This document shows positions 20,540-32,282 of a DNA stretch of 64,000 nt, piece by piece; positions within the stretch are counted from its first letter, which is position 1, and every line of letters starts with the position of its first letter. The notes beneath the pieces are model-generated. The model had not been told where the DNA came from. It saw nothing but the letters and a program-made list of their open reading frames with translations, and did no database searches. The stretch is from the NCBI GenBank assembly GCA_963978545.1, contig OZ021731.1:23890093-23954092 (forward strand), in the 5' to 3' direction. A program made the translations under genes and the position numbers. This stretch comes from Linyphia triangularis (lineage: Eukaryota > Arthropoda > Arachnida > Araneae > Linyphiidae).

Positions 20540-21456
20540 ATTTTATTTAAAAAAAGTGGTACAACAGGAAAAAGCTATTTAAATCGTTTTTAATTTATTA
20601 CATTATTGTCAAATAATCTCTATAGATATCCTTTTCTTACCTGCTTTTTATTTTGTAAATAAATTGTTTTAGCACTCATAAATAATATTAATAGTCGAGA
20701 CTGAGACTCAACGTCGCACAAGCAGAGTTGTACAGGGACATGAATTGTATATCTAGACAGAAAAAAAAATTTGGAACTCAAACTGTACTTTGAATGACTA
20801 GATTGGTTGGTTGTTTTCACATTATCTGGCGCCGTCAGCAACCCGAGAGCTATAATGCGCCGAAGCCGTCATTAGACAAACCAACATACATTTGCATACA
20901 CCCGTGCCTAACACGTGACTCGAACCAGCAACCCCGCGGTCCGGAAGCTAGCACGCTAACCACTACACCGTTCGGTCGAATGACTTGATGGAAAGATACA
21001 AGTATATCACGATACAGAAAAAAATTTCACTTTTCGATTAAATTTCAATTTAGTCAGATTTTAATATTTTTACATCTGCGTTTTATAATTCTAAATTATT
21101 ATTTTCATCGCTGAGAAGTAATTTTATTGCAAACACTATGCTCCTCCTCTCATCTTAAGTACGGACGGCTAAAAGGCAAATTGAGGCAAAGCGTAATTGA
21201 CACCATGCAAATCTGTCCGAAAAATAAAACAGTTTACGAACATGATTAATAAAGATAATTGCGCATTGAATCCATTGTTTTCAAATTGAAGCAGATCTAT
21301 TAAATTATACTTTTTTGATTTTCTTGAGGTTAGTTACTGAATAAATTTATTTGAATTGTACCACAGGTACTAATAATTTTCAATTAACTTTTGCAAAGGT
21401 CTGGTATAGAGTTTTATAAGAACAAAATAAAAAAAATTTACAAATATACTAATTTT
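20540..21456 (+). repeat. Duplicated segment, copy 2 (paralogue of 11330-13145)
   Basis: See copy 1. Here the hAT MITE site is empty (the sequence runs straight through CCATGCAAATCTGTCCGAAAAA near 21200). A SINE occupies 20804-20977 at a GAATGACT site that is empty in copy 1 near 11610. About 280 bp present in copy 1 (roughly 11650-11930) is missing here. Confidence 0.75.
20804..20977 (-). mobile_element. tRNA-derived SINE, copy 1 (reverse)
   Basis: The tRNA-like head is at the right: read in reverse, TAGTGGTTAGCGTGCTAGC (box A region) and a damaged box B with GGTTCGAGTCA. The tail is at the left (TGGTTGGTTGTTTTC). Target duplications GAATGACTAGAT (20792-20803) and GAATGACTTGAT (20978-20989). 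The unoccupied site exists in the paralogous segment near 11610. Confidence 0.9.
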
Positions 21457-21471
21457 CTCAACACATTGTGG

Positions 21472-21641
21472 GTATAGTGGTTAGCGTGCTAGCTTCTAGA
21501 TCGCGAGGTTGCGGGTTCGAGTACCATGTAAAGCATGTGTATTTGTAAATGTATGTTGGCTTGTCAAGTGACGAAAGTTTCGGCGCATTATATCCCACGT
21601 GTTGCTGACTGCGTCAGATAATATGAAAACAATCAACCAAC
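21472..21641 (+). mobile_element. tRNA-derived SINE, copy 2
   Basis: Starts GTATAGTGGTTAGCGTGCTA, box B GGTTCGAGTACC, ends AACAATCAACCAA. A perfect 15-bp target duplication CTCAACACATTGTGG lies at 21457-21471 and 21642-21656. Confidence 0.93.
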
Positions 21642-21833
21642 CTCAACACATTGTGGACTAAAAAGTTCAACAGTTCAGAAACGAGTTAGTTAATCGAATA
21701 AAATTTCAGTTACGAGTACAGTAATATGGACAATTTTTCGGCTTCTTTTTGAAAATGTACAAATATCGATACTTTAATCAAAGCTTTGTAATGGGTGTTG
21801 GTATCGATACTTTTATAGTATTGTTTATATATA

Positions 21834-22530
21834 CGGGATGTTTATAATTAAACTTCCTCTATAAATATCATCCTGCAGTTATAATGGGTGAGCTGATTGC
21901 ATGCGTGAAGGACGTGCTGATGCAACCAAATTTGGCATATGGACTGCATCAGAGATGTGGTCAAGGAATTGAAGAAATTTTGCAAGGTAAAACTGAAAAT
22001 TTTTCAAAGGAAATGGCCAATATGGAATGCTTAACAATTTGAACATTTATTGACAAGATCAAGTGTCATCAGTGGAGCAGTTGATAATCGTGTTCAGGAC
22101 AATGTAGTGACAAATGCTCAAACTGACGTCATGCACCTGTAAAGATTCCAGCAATTGCTAGTCAGATATGATGAGAGAGGGAGTGACTAATAATTTGTTC
22201 ATCCTTGAAATGGAGAAGTAAATGAGCCTCCGTGGTCTGTTTGACGTGTTCGCTCCATTTTTCTTGAAAGTTGTCGATTTAAAGTACTGCTTTTAAGTTG
22301 CTGCATAACGAATTGCACTAATTGTTTCTGCATTCCTTGTTTGCCATTTCTTAAGTACGCCATTTTTCTATGCAAAGTGCCACCTAATAGTGTACTTTTA
22401 TTGATCTTGTTTTTTAATAACTTGAGTCTTTCTCGTTTATAATCCATATGCCATATTTGGTTACAATCCCCTCACCCTTTGCAGCTGCAGGATGCTGTTT
22501 ATAGGGGGCAGTTTAATTATAATCACTCTG
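21834..22530. mobile_element. 697-bp TA-flanked TIR element
   Basis: The left end CGGGATGTTTATAATTAAAC and the right end (inverse CAGAGTGATTATAATTAAAC) stay inverted for at least 45 bp, with a shared CATCCTGCAG block inside. TA flanks both ends (21832-21833 and 22531-22532). The end motif TTATAATTAAA resembles that of the mariner-type elements of this window (GGTTATAATTAAAG), so it is probably in the same superfamily. An 82-codon reverse frame (22447-22199) rich in Lys, Gln and Arg is not recognisable as transposase. Confidence 0.75.
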
Positions 22531-22532
22531 TA

Positions 22533-23080
22533 CGTGTATGTAAATCGTATATATCATTGAACATAATGAAGTTTAATTGAGAAATAATAATAATAATAAT
22601 AATAATTAAAAAAAGAAACTTCTACCAACAAAGGCATATTACTTTCTTCTCTCTCTCTCATCAATTAACATAAAAAAAAGTAGTCATCAGCGTTCGTATT
22701 TTGTTTTCTTCTTATTTTTTGATACTGAATAAATTCCATTAAAAAACCATTTGTCTCCATGAAATGCGGTCACTGAGAAAACATTCCATCTACACCTGAT
22801 ATGTCACTTCCTTCACAGCGGTGTGATTGTACTTGTTACCATGCTACTCGGCTGAGTCGTTAGAATCGCTTTGCAACCATTTCTTGTCATTTATCAATGT
22901 TATTGATAAACACTATTCTCCCTACAAGAGACGTGCGTTCTTGATTTCTATATTAAAGGGTAGAGGTGGTTTGTGGTATTGGATTTTAAGAGTATACACG
23001 AGGGCTATCCGCAGCGTATTTAAGGGTTGCATTGAACATTTCAATTGCAGTTAAAAAAAAAAAAAAAGGCTTCATCTTGG
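22533..23080. other. AT-rich spacer
   Basis: Includes a short (AAT)n run near 22588. A 75-codon forward frame at 22827-23054 has no recognisable motif. Nothing else was seen. Confidence 0.45.
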
Positions 23081-23590
23081 GTTCTAAAAATCTAATAATA
23101 TAACCCATAAAAACAGTTTTTAAAAAATCCTTTATATGCATTGTCAATTTTTATATTCACTAACACAGCACCTATATCAAAAACACTTTTATCAGCAAAA
23201 TGAGCGGCAAAATAAGTTTCAAAATTTATTTATTAAAATTGAACGTGAATTTATGCTCACCCATCCAAATATCATGGATTTATTCTGATGAAAGTAATTT
23301 TATTGTTCATTTTTAAACAAATTTTGGCTACAGGAAAGAGTATAATAATCGGTTAATGACTATTTTAGTGCGATTGGATGACAATAAGTTGGTTTATTAG
23401 AATTCCGTAAAAGCTACTTTTAGTGGCAGTAACAACCCACAATTTGATAAGATGCATTGTGATCGACACAGAGCCTATCTGCTAAGTTTAAGCACGATTG
23501 GATGACAGCAAGGGTGTTTATTAGGCCTCCGCAAATTCCGCCACCATCGATAAACAAAATCGAAGTTAATAAAAAGGATTTTAAAATATT
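23081..23590 (+). repeat. Dispersed repeat family X, copy
   Basis: Aligns with 45350-45870 in the same order: TAACCCATAAAAACA, ATGCATTGTCAATTTTTATATT, TTATCAGCAAAATGAG, TTCCGTAAAAGCTA with TTAGTGGCAGTAACAACCC, GATTGGATGACAGCAAGG, CCTCCGCAAATTCCGCC. The same blocks occur reversed at 49340-49815. Non-coding in all copies. Confidence 0.75.
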
Positions 23591-24200
23591 GCAGTTTGCA
23601 CTAAAGTGATCCTTTTAGGATTCGTTATATGTCCTTTGCAATTTTTTTCCCTCTTGGGAGCTGTTTACTAAAAAAATTGAACTCAAAAATTTTAGTATGT
23701 ACACCTATTTTTTGCCTTTTAATTCGATCTAGAATACTTGGATTACCTTAAAAATAAATTTCAGTTCATTACGTTGAAAAACACGCCTTATATGAACTAA
23801 GGACAAATTTGAGAAGCATAATTTTAAAGTCACCGGAGGAAAAAAAAGTGGACGAAAGCGAATGGAAACGGGTGCGTGTTACTTGATGTTAAAGGTATTG
23901 ATTTTAATTTATTGAGTAACTACTTATATTATTTGCGTCATTATTAACAAAGGATTAATTCAAAATTAGTAAATAAACTTAAACAAAAAGGTATTTTAAT
24001 GTAATATGATTAACAAAGTTGAACATGGGACAACTTCATAAACAGTCCAAATAAAGTCAGGTTTTTTCTAACATTAATAAAATACTTAATGGAAATTTTG
24101 CTATAGTTTACCACTATATTGTCTGAGAATGACTAAAAGTTCTCTGCAAATACCCCCCCCCCCCTCCCTCCCCACATCTTCCATCCTTTTGCATCTGGTA
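23591..24200. other. AT-rich spacer with C-run
   Basis: A run of about 14 C lies near 24152. No gene or repeat relationship was noticed otherwise. Confidence 0.45.
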
Positions 24201-24860
24201 AAAAGGTGAAATGCCGAATTTCATTATTTTCCAATAAGTAATTAGTAATTTAAATTATTAAAAAAAAAAAATCTAATGTGGAAAAGTAAATGTGTTTATT
24301 AACCATAAATTATTAAATAATAGTACTTTTTATTTCAAATATAGTTTTTGAAGGCCAAACATAAGTAGCATGCTTTGAATTAAACAGCTTTTTTAATTAA
24401 TCATAGAAATTTTCAAATTGTTTAAGTTGAAACATATTTTTTTTCGCTTTCATTGGATTCATCGTGATCGAAAACCTCTCGGATATATTTTGTTTTTACT
24501 TTCCACTATGATGTCTGATTTGCAAAATTCAAAAAAATTTATCAAACAATGTTTCAATGTAAAAATTTTTAAGTATTTATTTCATATTATAAAACTGTTG
24601 GAAACATAAATGGCAAAATTTATATTTTTCATTTGTTGATAAAGATAGTCACAAACGAATATTGAAATGTGCTATACATTTTGCAACTCGAAAGTTTTGA
24701 GAGTTGTGCATCGAATTCTTCTTTTGGTTTTGGATTATAGGCAAAAAAACCTCCACGACTTACTCAGTACTTTTCTTTTATTTCGTAAATTAGAATACAG
24801 GATATAGAAATCGTTCGTCCCCCCCCCCCCCCCTTTTTCCTCTTTTTTTGCGTACTGTAC
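24201..24860 (-). repeat. Dispersed repeat family Z, inverted partial copy
   Basis: 24350-24500 is inverted relative to 62070-62200, and 24655-24685 is inverted relative to 14405-14440. It ends in a T/C-rich tract with a 16-C run near 24817, comparable with the T-rich tracts that end the other two copies. Heavily diverged; boundaries are approximate. Confidence 0.5.
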
Positions 24861-24914
24861 CAGAACACGGGGGAAATTGGTCACGTTAGGTTAAAATCTT
24901 GACAGTTGGAAATA

Positions 24915-26243
24915 CAGGGTGGTTATAATTAAAGTTACCCTGTTTAGAGCCACGTAGAGTCAGTTCTAATGAGCAGATTTTGATGAAACTTGGCATATAC
25001 ACTATATGGACCATGGGAAAAAGTAATCTGCAATAAAAAAAAAATGTAGTTCAAATTTTTACCACCAAGTGAAAAAGTGGCGTATAAAGAACAAAAACCA
25101 CAGATTAAAAACACAAACTTTTATTTAATTACAGCATATGTTCAATGTGCATTCCATTTATGTCAACCACACGCTAAAAGCATGCTATAGCATGTTCAAC
25201 AGTAGTGCAAAGGGTTTCTCGATCATTTGCAGCAGCATAAAGTGTTACGCTTGCTTTCATTTCAGGAAGAGTCCGTATGCTCCCTCCATACACACGATCT
25301 TTCAGAAATCCACACAACCAGAAATCATAGGGATTTAAGTCCGGAGAACGAGGAGGCCAGGCAGTCGAAAAACTTCTCGAAATTACCCGATCATCTCCAA
25401 AGTGGGCACGAAGTAGTGCTGTCACTGGTCGTGCAATGTGAGGTGGTGCGCCATCTTGCATAAATACAGTAGTCTCTAAACGTTATCGTTCTTGTAGGGC
25501 AGGAAGGACTTGCTGCTGAAGAAGCTCGAAGTAGAGGGTCCCCGTAATCGAACACCTTCGAGGGCCACGAAGAGTGCTCCCCTCAAAGAAAAAGAGACCA
25601 AGAGTAAATTCAGCCTTAAAACCACACCATACGGTAGTGTAATCAGGATGCAGAGACTAATGAACAACATTCAGTTTTGCCGCACCCCATATTCGACAGT
25701 TCTGAGTATTCACGGCTCCATCTAGTGTAAAATGCGCCTCGTCCGACAATAAAATGTTCCAAGGACATGCATTATCAACGATTATTCTGGCCAAAAAAAT
25801 TCAACAAAATTGAATGCGCTTACCAGAGTCAGCAGGTTTCAGTTGTTGCACAACATGGATCTTATATGGATACCATTTTACAATGGATCGAAGAATCTTT
25901 CTAACTGTTTACCAAGGGATAGACAAATCACGTGACACCGCTCGAGCACTTGTAGAAGAACTTGAACACTCTATAAAACTCTTCGAGCATGTGGTTGACA
26001 TAAATATAATGCACATTGAACATATACTGTAATTAAATAAAAATTTGTGTTTTCAATTTGTGGTTTTTGTTCGTTATGCGCCACTTTTTCACCTGGTGGT
26101 AAAAATTTGAACTACAATTTTTTATTGTAGATTTCTTTTCCCCATTGTCCATATAGTGTATATGCCAAGTTTCATCAAAATCTGCTCATTAGAACGGAGT
26201 CTACGTGGCTCTAAACAGGATAACTTTAATTATAACTACCCTG
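24915..26243 (-). mobile_element. Tc1/mariner-type fold-back element, second copy
   Basis: Starts CAGGGTGGTTATAATTAAAG after TA (24913-24914) and ends with the inverse, slightly mutated TAACTACCCTG at 26243; TA is not preserved on the right. The left part is a reverse-strand transposase lacking its N-terminus. From about 25961 to 26243 the sequence is an inverted copy of the first ~285 bp, including the codons for the transposase tail. It is the same kind of rearrangement as at 16486-20117 but with a different breakpoint. Confidence 0.85.
25137..25960 (-). pseudogene. Mariner-type transposase pseudogene, N-terminus missing
   Basis: The best frame is 25461-25174 (reverse): MQDGAPPHIARPV with the second catalytic Asp, WPPRSPDLNPYDFWLCGF with the third, ending HAIACF at an in-frame stop where the related copy continues. 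Upstream (25470-25960) the conserved WSDE-type region and the ISTRAVS helix region are present but broken by frameshifts and a stop. The first ~80 residues are absent, replaced at 25960 by an inverted copy of the 3' end. It cannot encode an active enzyme. Confidence 0.8.
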
Positions 26244-26359
26244 AAGTTGTTCTGCCCCGGGAAGACCATCTTTCGGAAAGTTTGTAAAGGGAAATATGGG
26301 TGAATTTGCGTCTAGGATGAGAGAAAACTCCCACCAGACTTCCCTAAGTGCTAATGCCG

Positions 26360-26507
26360 ACCAAACCGTATAGTGGTTATCATACTAGCTTCTAGAATTC
26401 GAGGTTGTGGGTTCGAGTCCCGTGTAAGGCATGGATGTTTGTAAATGTATGTTGGCTTGTCAAATGACGAATGTTTCGGCGCGTTATAGTCCTCGTGTTG
26501 CTGACGG
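26360..26507 (+). mobile_element. tRNA-derived SINE, copy 3, 3'-truncated
   Basis: Head CCGTATAGTGGTTATCATAC, box B GGTTCGAGTCCCG, body to GTTGCTGACGG. The usual GCCAGATAATCTGAAAAC tail is missing; at 26508 it runs into a fold-back family Y fragment. Confidence 0.85.
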
Positions 26508-26605
26508 AGCATGAGGCGTGCGAGAATGCTCTTTTTCCAAAAGTGCGAGAAAAATACTTTTCTGCATCCCTCGCAAAAAAGCGCAACTTTCACCACTCTT
26601 TTTGA
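26508..26605. repeat. Fold-back repeat (family Y) end fragment
   Basis: GCATGAGGCGTGCGAGAATG followed by AAAAATACTTTTCTGCATCC and GCGCAACTTTCACCAC matches the outer arm near 5100-5205. Confidence 0.6.
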
Positions 26606-26937
26606 TTACAATAGATTTTAAAAACTTTAATAATTTGCATGTTCGTATAAAATAAATTTTTTTAAACCAATACTGGGATATTTTATAACTTTCTATTAAG
26701 ACAACTTTTTTTTTTAATAAAATAAATACATTTAAATTAAATATATTGTTTCGTTCGTACAAAACGCAAAAAAAACCTAGTGATGTGAAACATTGCATAT
26801 CTTCCAATTACAATCGATTGCTGATATAGGTTTGTGTAATTTCATCAGTAGTTCAGAAGAAATTGCCAATTTGGTGATATTTTTTGTGATAATTCTTATA
26901 TGAAACTTAAAAAAAAAAAAAAAAAAAAAAAAAAATG
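26606..26937. other. AT-rich spacer
   Basis: Ends in a 27-base A-run (26909-26935). Nothing was recognised. Confidence 0.5.
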
Positions 26938-27545
26938 GGAATTTTGGCTATACGCTTATCGATAATTTTTATATTATCCTTTCTTGCAAGTGAAACTGAG
27001 CAGAGATAAAGAAAAATAAAAAAAAATAAAAAAAAGAAAGAAGGAAAAACACGATAGTTAATGATGTATGCTCAAGGAAAGAGAACTCTGTGTTAAAGGC
27101 ATTCGTGTTCTAACTTTTTACGCGATTAAAGCATTTTTTCGGGAATTTCGGTGGTGGGGATGTTTAGAACACCTTGAGGCATTACCACAGCGATTTTGAA
27201 CAAAATCGTTACAGCCGTTTTTTAGCAATAACTGAAAAACATGATTTTTTCAATTACAGCTACCTTACACGCATGCGCGATTTTGACGAAAACCTTAACG
27301 GTAGGTCCCATGGCTACCACCAACTCGCACACCAAATTTGAATATCGTAGGTCAATTTGTTCGGGAGTTATGCTGACCACATGCACACACACAGACAGAC
27401 ATTTTTTCTAGATCACTTTTTTGAAATCAGGATGTTCCAAAACGTGAAAAAAGCCCAAAAAAAAAAAAAAAAAAAAAAAAAATCAAAAATATTTTTTTGA
27501 CTGAATGCTGTACTCTATGTATATATATGGGTAATTGAAAGTAAA
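26938..27545 (+). repeat. Dispersed ~600-bp repeat (family W), copy 1
   Basis: Shares order and sequence with 60000-60530 (forward) and 51440-51990 (reverse): GCTCAAGGAAAGAGAACTCTG, ACAAAATCGTTACAGCCG, GATTTTGACGAAAACC, TTCGGGAGTTATGCTGACC, CACACACAGACAGAC, GTTCCAAAACGTG, ATATGGGTAATTGAAAG. No frame. An A-run lies inside (27456-27482). No terminal inverted repeats or target duplications were identified. Confidence 0.75.
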
Positions 27546-27634
27546 AACTTCACCAAACATAGGTTATATCTTATATTCTAATTAATGAAAAAACGAAAGT
27601 CAAGTATCCTTGTAAATCGTGGAAAGGTAAAAAA

Positions 27635-28290
27635 ACTTATAACTATAAGAAGGCAAGCTTCGCCGAAGTACCACAAGTAGACGCGGATTTTCCAAGTTGA
27701 GCATATAAAAAACTAGTCAAATTACACTGATTTCCAGACATGCGCACAGCGTTTTTGTCACCTTGGCGATGCTGCACTTTCACCAAAGAAATAAAGAGCA
27801 TCAGATTTATTACGTCAATTCCAATTCGTGGGAGATTTAAACAGCATAATAGAAACAGAGGATTTTACATTGCAAACTAACATATTATTTATTCCATAAT
27901 GTATTAAAGTCTGTTCAAATCGTTTGCTTTTGTACACAATAAATTATAAATTCCGGTAATGTTCTGATGATTATAAAATTTTCGTTAGAGAATTTGAACG
28001 GAAGGAATTTTTTTGCAGTGTAACAAGAATTGATGGTTTGTGTTCTTAATCGTTTGTAAACACGTGCTCTTAAATTTAATGCAGAGAAAAGTCACTAAAA
28101 TAATTTACCTTAAATATTTTTAAAAAAATAGAATTTCTTTTTCCCGTAATGGAAAAGTAGAAACAAATTATGTTGAAAATTGTTTTCTGAATATGAATGT
28201 AGATTCTAAAAACTTATTATCAGTAGGGTGCATTTCATTTGGACACGTTATTTTTTCGCTTCATTTCGTAGGCTAGTTTTATGTCAAATG
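27635..28290 (+). repeat. Left inverted repeat of the 5.1-kb element
   Basis: Pairs with 32283-32745. About 170 bp around 28060-28230 has no partner on the right, which explains the length difference. Confidence 0.65.
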
Positions 28291-28309
28291 TAGGTTTTTT
28301 TTCAGCTTT

Positions 28310-29660
28310 TTTTTCAGCAAACTTTTCAGCGTGCGAAGCAAGTCTGTGCTTGCGCATCACTGAAATAGGTTTTTTTCCACATAAACTAAAATTTAATCGC
28401 CAGGTGGAACCAAAAAAAAAAGGGGAAAAAAAAAGCGCTAAATAGGGAGAAGGGGGGGGGGGGGACGACGACAACAAGGATTTTTAAAATAATTCTCTGG
28501 AGGGGAGGGGGTATTGTGTCAACCGAGTAGTTTTTTGTTTGTTTCTAGACGGGAAGCGTGGGTGTACATAGCAATGAATCTTTCAACGAGCGACCTTTTC
28601 TTGCGTAACGATAAGCATTTCAGCTAGTTAAACGAGCCTGTACTTAAGTAGCAATAAACTTTTCAGCGTGCGAAGCAAGTCTGTGCTTGCGCATCACTGA
28701 AACTTTTAGCGAGCAAAGAGAGCTTGGGGTTACGAAATAATGAGCCTGTTAACGAGCGAAGCTAGTCTAGTTTCCGAAGAGAGTTATATCAATACAAGCT
28801 AATCTACAATAAGTCAACTTTATTTTATCTGAGTTCATTTCAAAACTAAACTGCATGAAGTATCATTTTTTAAAAATATTTAGAAACAAGGGGAATGGTA
28901 AAATTAATTACGTTAATTTTTAGGGAAGGTGACAGAAATGGTGGGGTGTGACAGGGTGGGGGCGTGACATGTGGGAAGGAAGTGTTAAAAAAAGTCAATA
29001 TTTTGTGTGACTATTGTATGTATGTCCCCAGATGGCTTAATATACCCCCCCCCCCCTTCTCCTCTAACAGAAATGAAAGTCTAGTTACAACATTGAAGCA
29101 TAACGATGTGTAAGGTTTTTTATCAGGTGATTGGATGTTGGGCGAAATTTCATATTATATTGTGTTTACAGAAGTTTGACATACGCTATTAGGCCTTCAT
29201 CTCATATAAACAAATAAATAAATAAATAAATAAATACGAAGCCAATCAAATGTTAATCAGAAACATAACACCACACCCATTCACCTCACAAAATTATTAA
29301 ACGAAAGTAGTGTGCATAGCTGCCAAGCTCCAGTTTGGAAGTTTTTGACTCAAGAAATGTCGCAGTTTGGCCCTTGTGTTGCCCTTGCGCTTAGTAAATA
29401 AATAAACCAACCAACCGAAGTTATTATCTCATTTTCTAAATTATTTACCTTCTAAAAATTATTTCAATTTTGACGCAAAGCTCACATTAGCCCCTAGTTC
29501 GCGATACTCTAATGTAAGCCTCAAAATAGTCCCTCTTCACTTACAGTCTTTATTTGGATTACAAGTTGGACTGTTGTGCTTATGTGTCAATTAACTTTTC
29601 AGCGAACGAAGCGAGACCGATTTTGCGTAGCGATGAATCTTCCGGCGAGCAAAGCGCCAA
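28310..29660. repeat. Degenerate GCGAGCGAAGCGAG-type repeats
   Basis: A word near CTTTTCAGCGTGCGAAGCAAG recurs at about 28325 and 28655, and relatives (TCTTTCAACGAGCGACC, TTTTAGCGAGCAAAGAGAG, TTAACGAGCGAAGCTAG, TTTTCAGCGAACGAAGCGAG, TTCCGGCGAGCAAAGCG) lie at about 28580, 28700, 28750, 29597 and 29640. Each is followed by TTGCGNANNNATGAA-like sequence. Period is about 45-47 bp where adjacent. A G-run lies at 28452-28464 and an AAAT run at 29208-29236. Confidence 0.55.
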
Positions 29661-31480
29661 AAACTGGGAACAAAACACCAATGACAGATTTCCGTAACGC
29701 GAGGCCTCACAGCTTGCTAAAATATTGCACAGGGTAAAATTTCGGCACGGGTATTCAGCTATTGTTAATATACGCAATACTTTCATCTCTTACTGACACA
29801 AGACTGCTATTAGGGACGTATTAGATAGAAAAACTTTGATTCAATTTGAATCTAGATAAAGAATTTTTCAGAATGTTAACTTTATTAATGGAGACGCATT
29901 CATAGAAATGAATATACAAGTAAAATAAAACAACAACTTTTTCAACTTACCAGAAGCCCGAGGAAAAATCAAGTTTTCGTTTGCTAAATATCCTGCACTG
30001 ACAACTAGAGCAATTCTTTTTAAGAATAGATTAAGATGTCAGTTTCTTTCCTTTCAAGATGCTCGATAAATAAGCTGGTATTCTTTAAAATTTTGATGTA
30101 AAGCTATATCTATTAATAAAAAGCGAAATATTTTTTATTTTATTTGAAAAAGATATATTTTGCTGGATATTTCAGTGAAAAATTCGTCCTCGTTCTTCTA
30201 AATGGTGGAAAATAGTTGATTTTTAAATTGCCATCTTACTTTTAGAATTCTTTGTGTTTTTTTAAGGGGATTTGGTACCCCTTATTTTCGCAAAAAATAA
30301 TAAAGATATAAATTTTCTATGTTTTGCGTTTTTATAATCTTTGAAACTTTCTCCTTATTCTGGCAAGTTTTTGAGCTGATCCGATAACCGCAATTGCAGA
30401 AAAGTATATTTTTATGATAATTTAGCATTGCTGTAATAGCTTCTTCGATGTTTCGAACGCATTTTTCTCAGTTCGTGATTTTTGAAATTCCCACCTTACT
30501 CAAAATGCTAAAACTTCAGCAATTATCAATGAAATTACCTGACATTTTTTTATGTCATTCTTAATAGCTATTTGACAAAATGGGCATGGATATTTGAAAA
30601 AAAAAAAAAAAAAAAAAACTTTTTTTTACAAATTTAAATGTTGAAAAATACCCGTTTTTTACGGTTTTCTTACCTACAGGTACAGTAATTATCGTTTTTC
30701 TAGAAAACTATTTTACTCATTCTAAATATGATGCCTAAACATTTAGAGTATATTACTAGATTTTTTTTTTTTTTTAAATCAAGAAAAAGTATTTAAAAAT
30801 GAAAAAGAATATGGAATTTGAAATTTGATGAATTTTTTTAAAATTTAGAGCACTATGTGAACTTTTTTTTAAAATAGAATATAGTTTTTACTTAGTACTA
30901 CTTCCAAATATCTAAAAATTATAATTTTATAGGCTAAATAAATCAATAAAGGTTTGAAGAATACCAAGTTCCCTTAAAAAAGATATTAAAACAGAAAGAA
31001 ATTCAAATAATCTTGAAATAAATTTAATGAGAATAAAATCTTGTAACACCCTATCCTGCAACAACACGATCGAACATCTATTCGATGTAGATATTCAAAA
31101 GTCTGTATCCTGCTCATATAGCATAAATAAACGACGAAGAGTCCATCAATTTTCAGAATGTCTTCGCAACCTTTAATCTAACGCAATTTCTTGAACAGCG
31201 ATTTGATTGATGAAAGTTTTATTAATATCCGTTGGTCATCGTGTAGTGGTTATGAATTATAATTTACTCTGTTTGAGCAGATGCTGTAATTTAAAATAAT
31301 TATACCAAAACGATGCAGAATAATTGAAATTCAGCGCGTTTTCTTCGATTGGTTTCGAAAGCGAACTAAAAATCTGACTCCTGTCTGTATTAATGGCATC
31401 GTCGAATAAATATGTGTACAACTCAAATAAAAATCACTCAAGTCAAGTATAATCTGTACAAAATAGATTCATACCAAAGA
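29661..31480. other. AT-rich interior of the 5.1-kb element
   Basis: No frame above 70 codons with any motif. 30780-30960 resembles 44770-44960 (TTTAGAACACTATGT, ACTTAGTACTACTTC), an unnamed old repeat. GTGTAGTGGTTATG near 31237 recalls the SINE head but is only about 25 bp long. Confidence 0.45.
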
Positions 31481-31484
31481 TACT

Positions 31485-31870
31485 ATAATAACCCTTCGGG
31501 TTAAAGATGGCAAGCTTCCATAGAGATAATGTAAAATAGTTGAGAGCACATGACGTCATTGCAGGGTTTCTACATTTGGCAAGCTTATCGCTTATTTTGG
31601 TTTCACTTGGCGATTACATTTTATGGTTTCCCAGAAATCTTTTATCCAAACAAATAACAAATCTTTCACTTAAAAAATTTACACACCCAACCAAATTTTT
31701 GTTAATTTATATTTCTAACCAAAATAATTGAATACTTTTTTTAAACAATATTAATATTATATTGAACCGCTACAGCAAAAGTTCCATCCTGTAATGCAAT
31801 ACGAATCCTAATATTAGATTTCGGGTTTTTACAGTATATTCCAATATTGGTGAACTTTTAGTAAGTTTTC
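31485..31870 (-). repeat. Dispersed repeat family X, reverse partial copy
   Basis: Read in reverse it matches 45225-45330 (TATTGCATTACAGGATGGAA) joined directly to 45860-46115 (TTAATTTATATTTC side, GATTTCTGGGAAACC, GACGTCATGTGCTCTCAAC, TTAACCCGAAGGGTTATTAT). About 530 bp of the middle is deleted. Confidence 0.7.
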
Positions 31871-32282
31871 GTAAGAAATATGAACATCAAGAATTAACAA
31901 AATTACTAATTACAAAATTATTGAAACACATTCTAGAAGAAAATGATTTCGATAAAGTTTCCATGCATTCTTTGAAGCAGTACATTAGGAAACTAAAAAA
32001 TATCTAGTTATTGAGTGCAAGAATTTAAAATTGACTTGCAACTACAAAAACCAATATCATTTAGCATGTACTAGTTTAGAAGAATTTACTAACAGTTGAC
32101 AATAATCATTTAGCTTTATTGATTCATAAAATAAAAAACCGCAAAGGTAATTGAGATTGGCGTCAAATTTAAAAAAATCATAATAAACTCATAATAATTG
32201 CGTGCATTTATGCAACTAACAAATGATAAACATTCTTTCAAGTGATGTCAAAGTAATAAAAAAAGAAAAGTTCATGAAAAAA

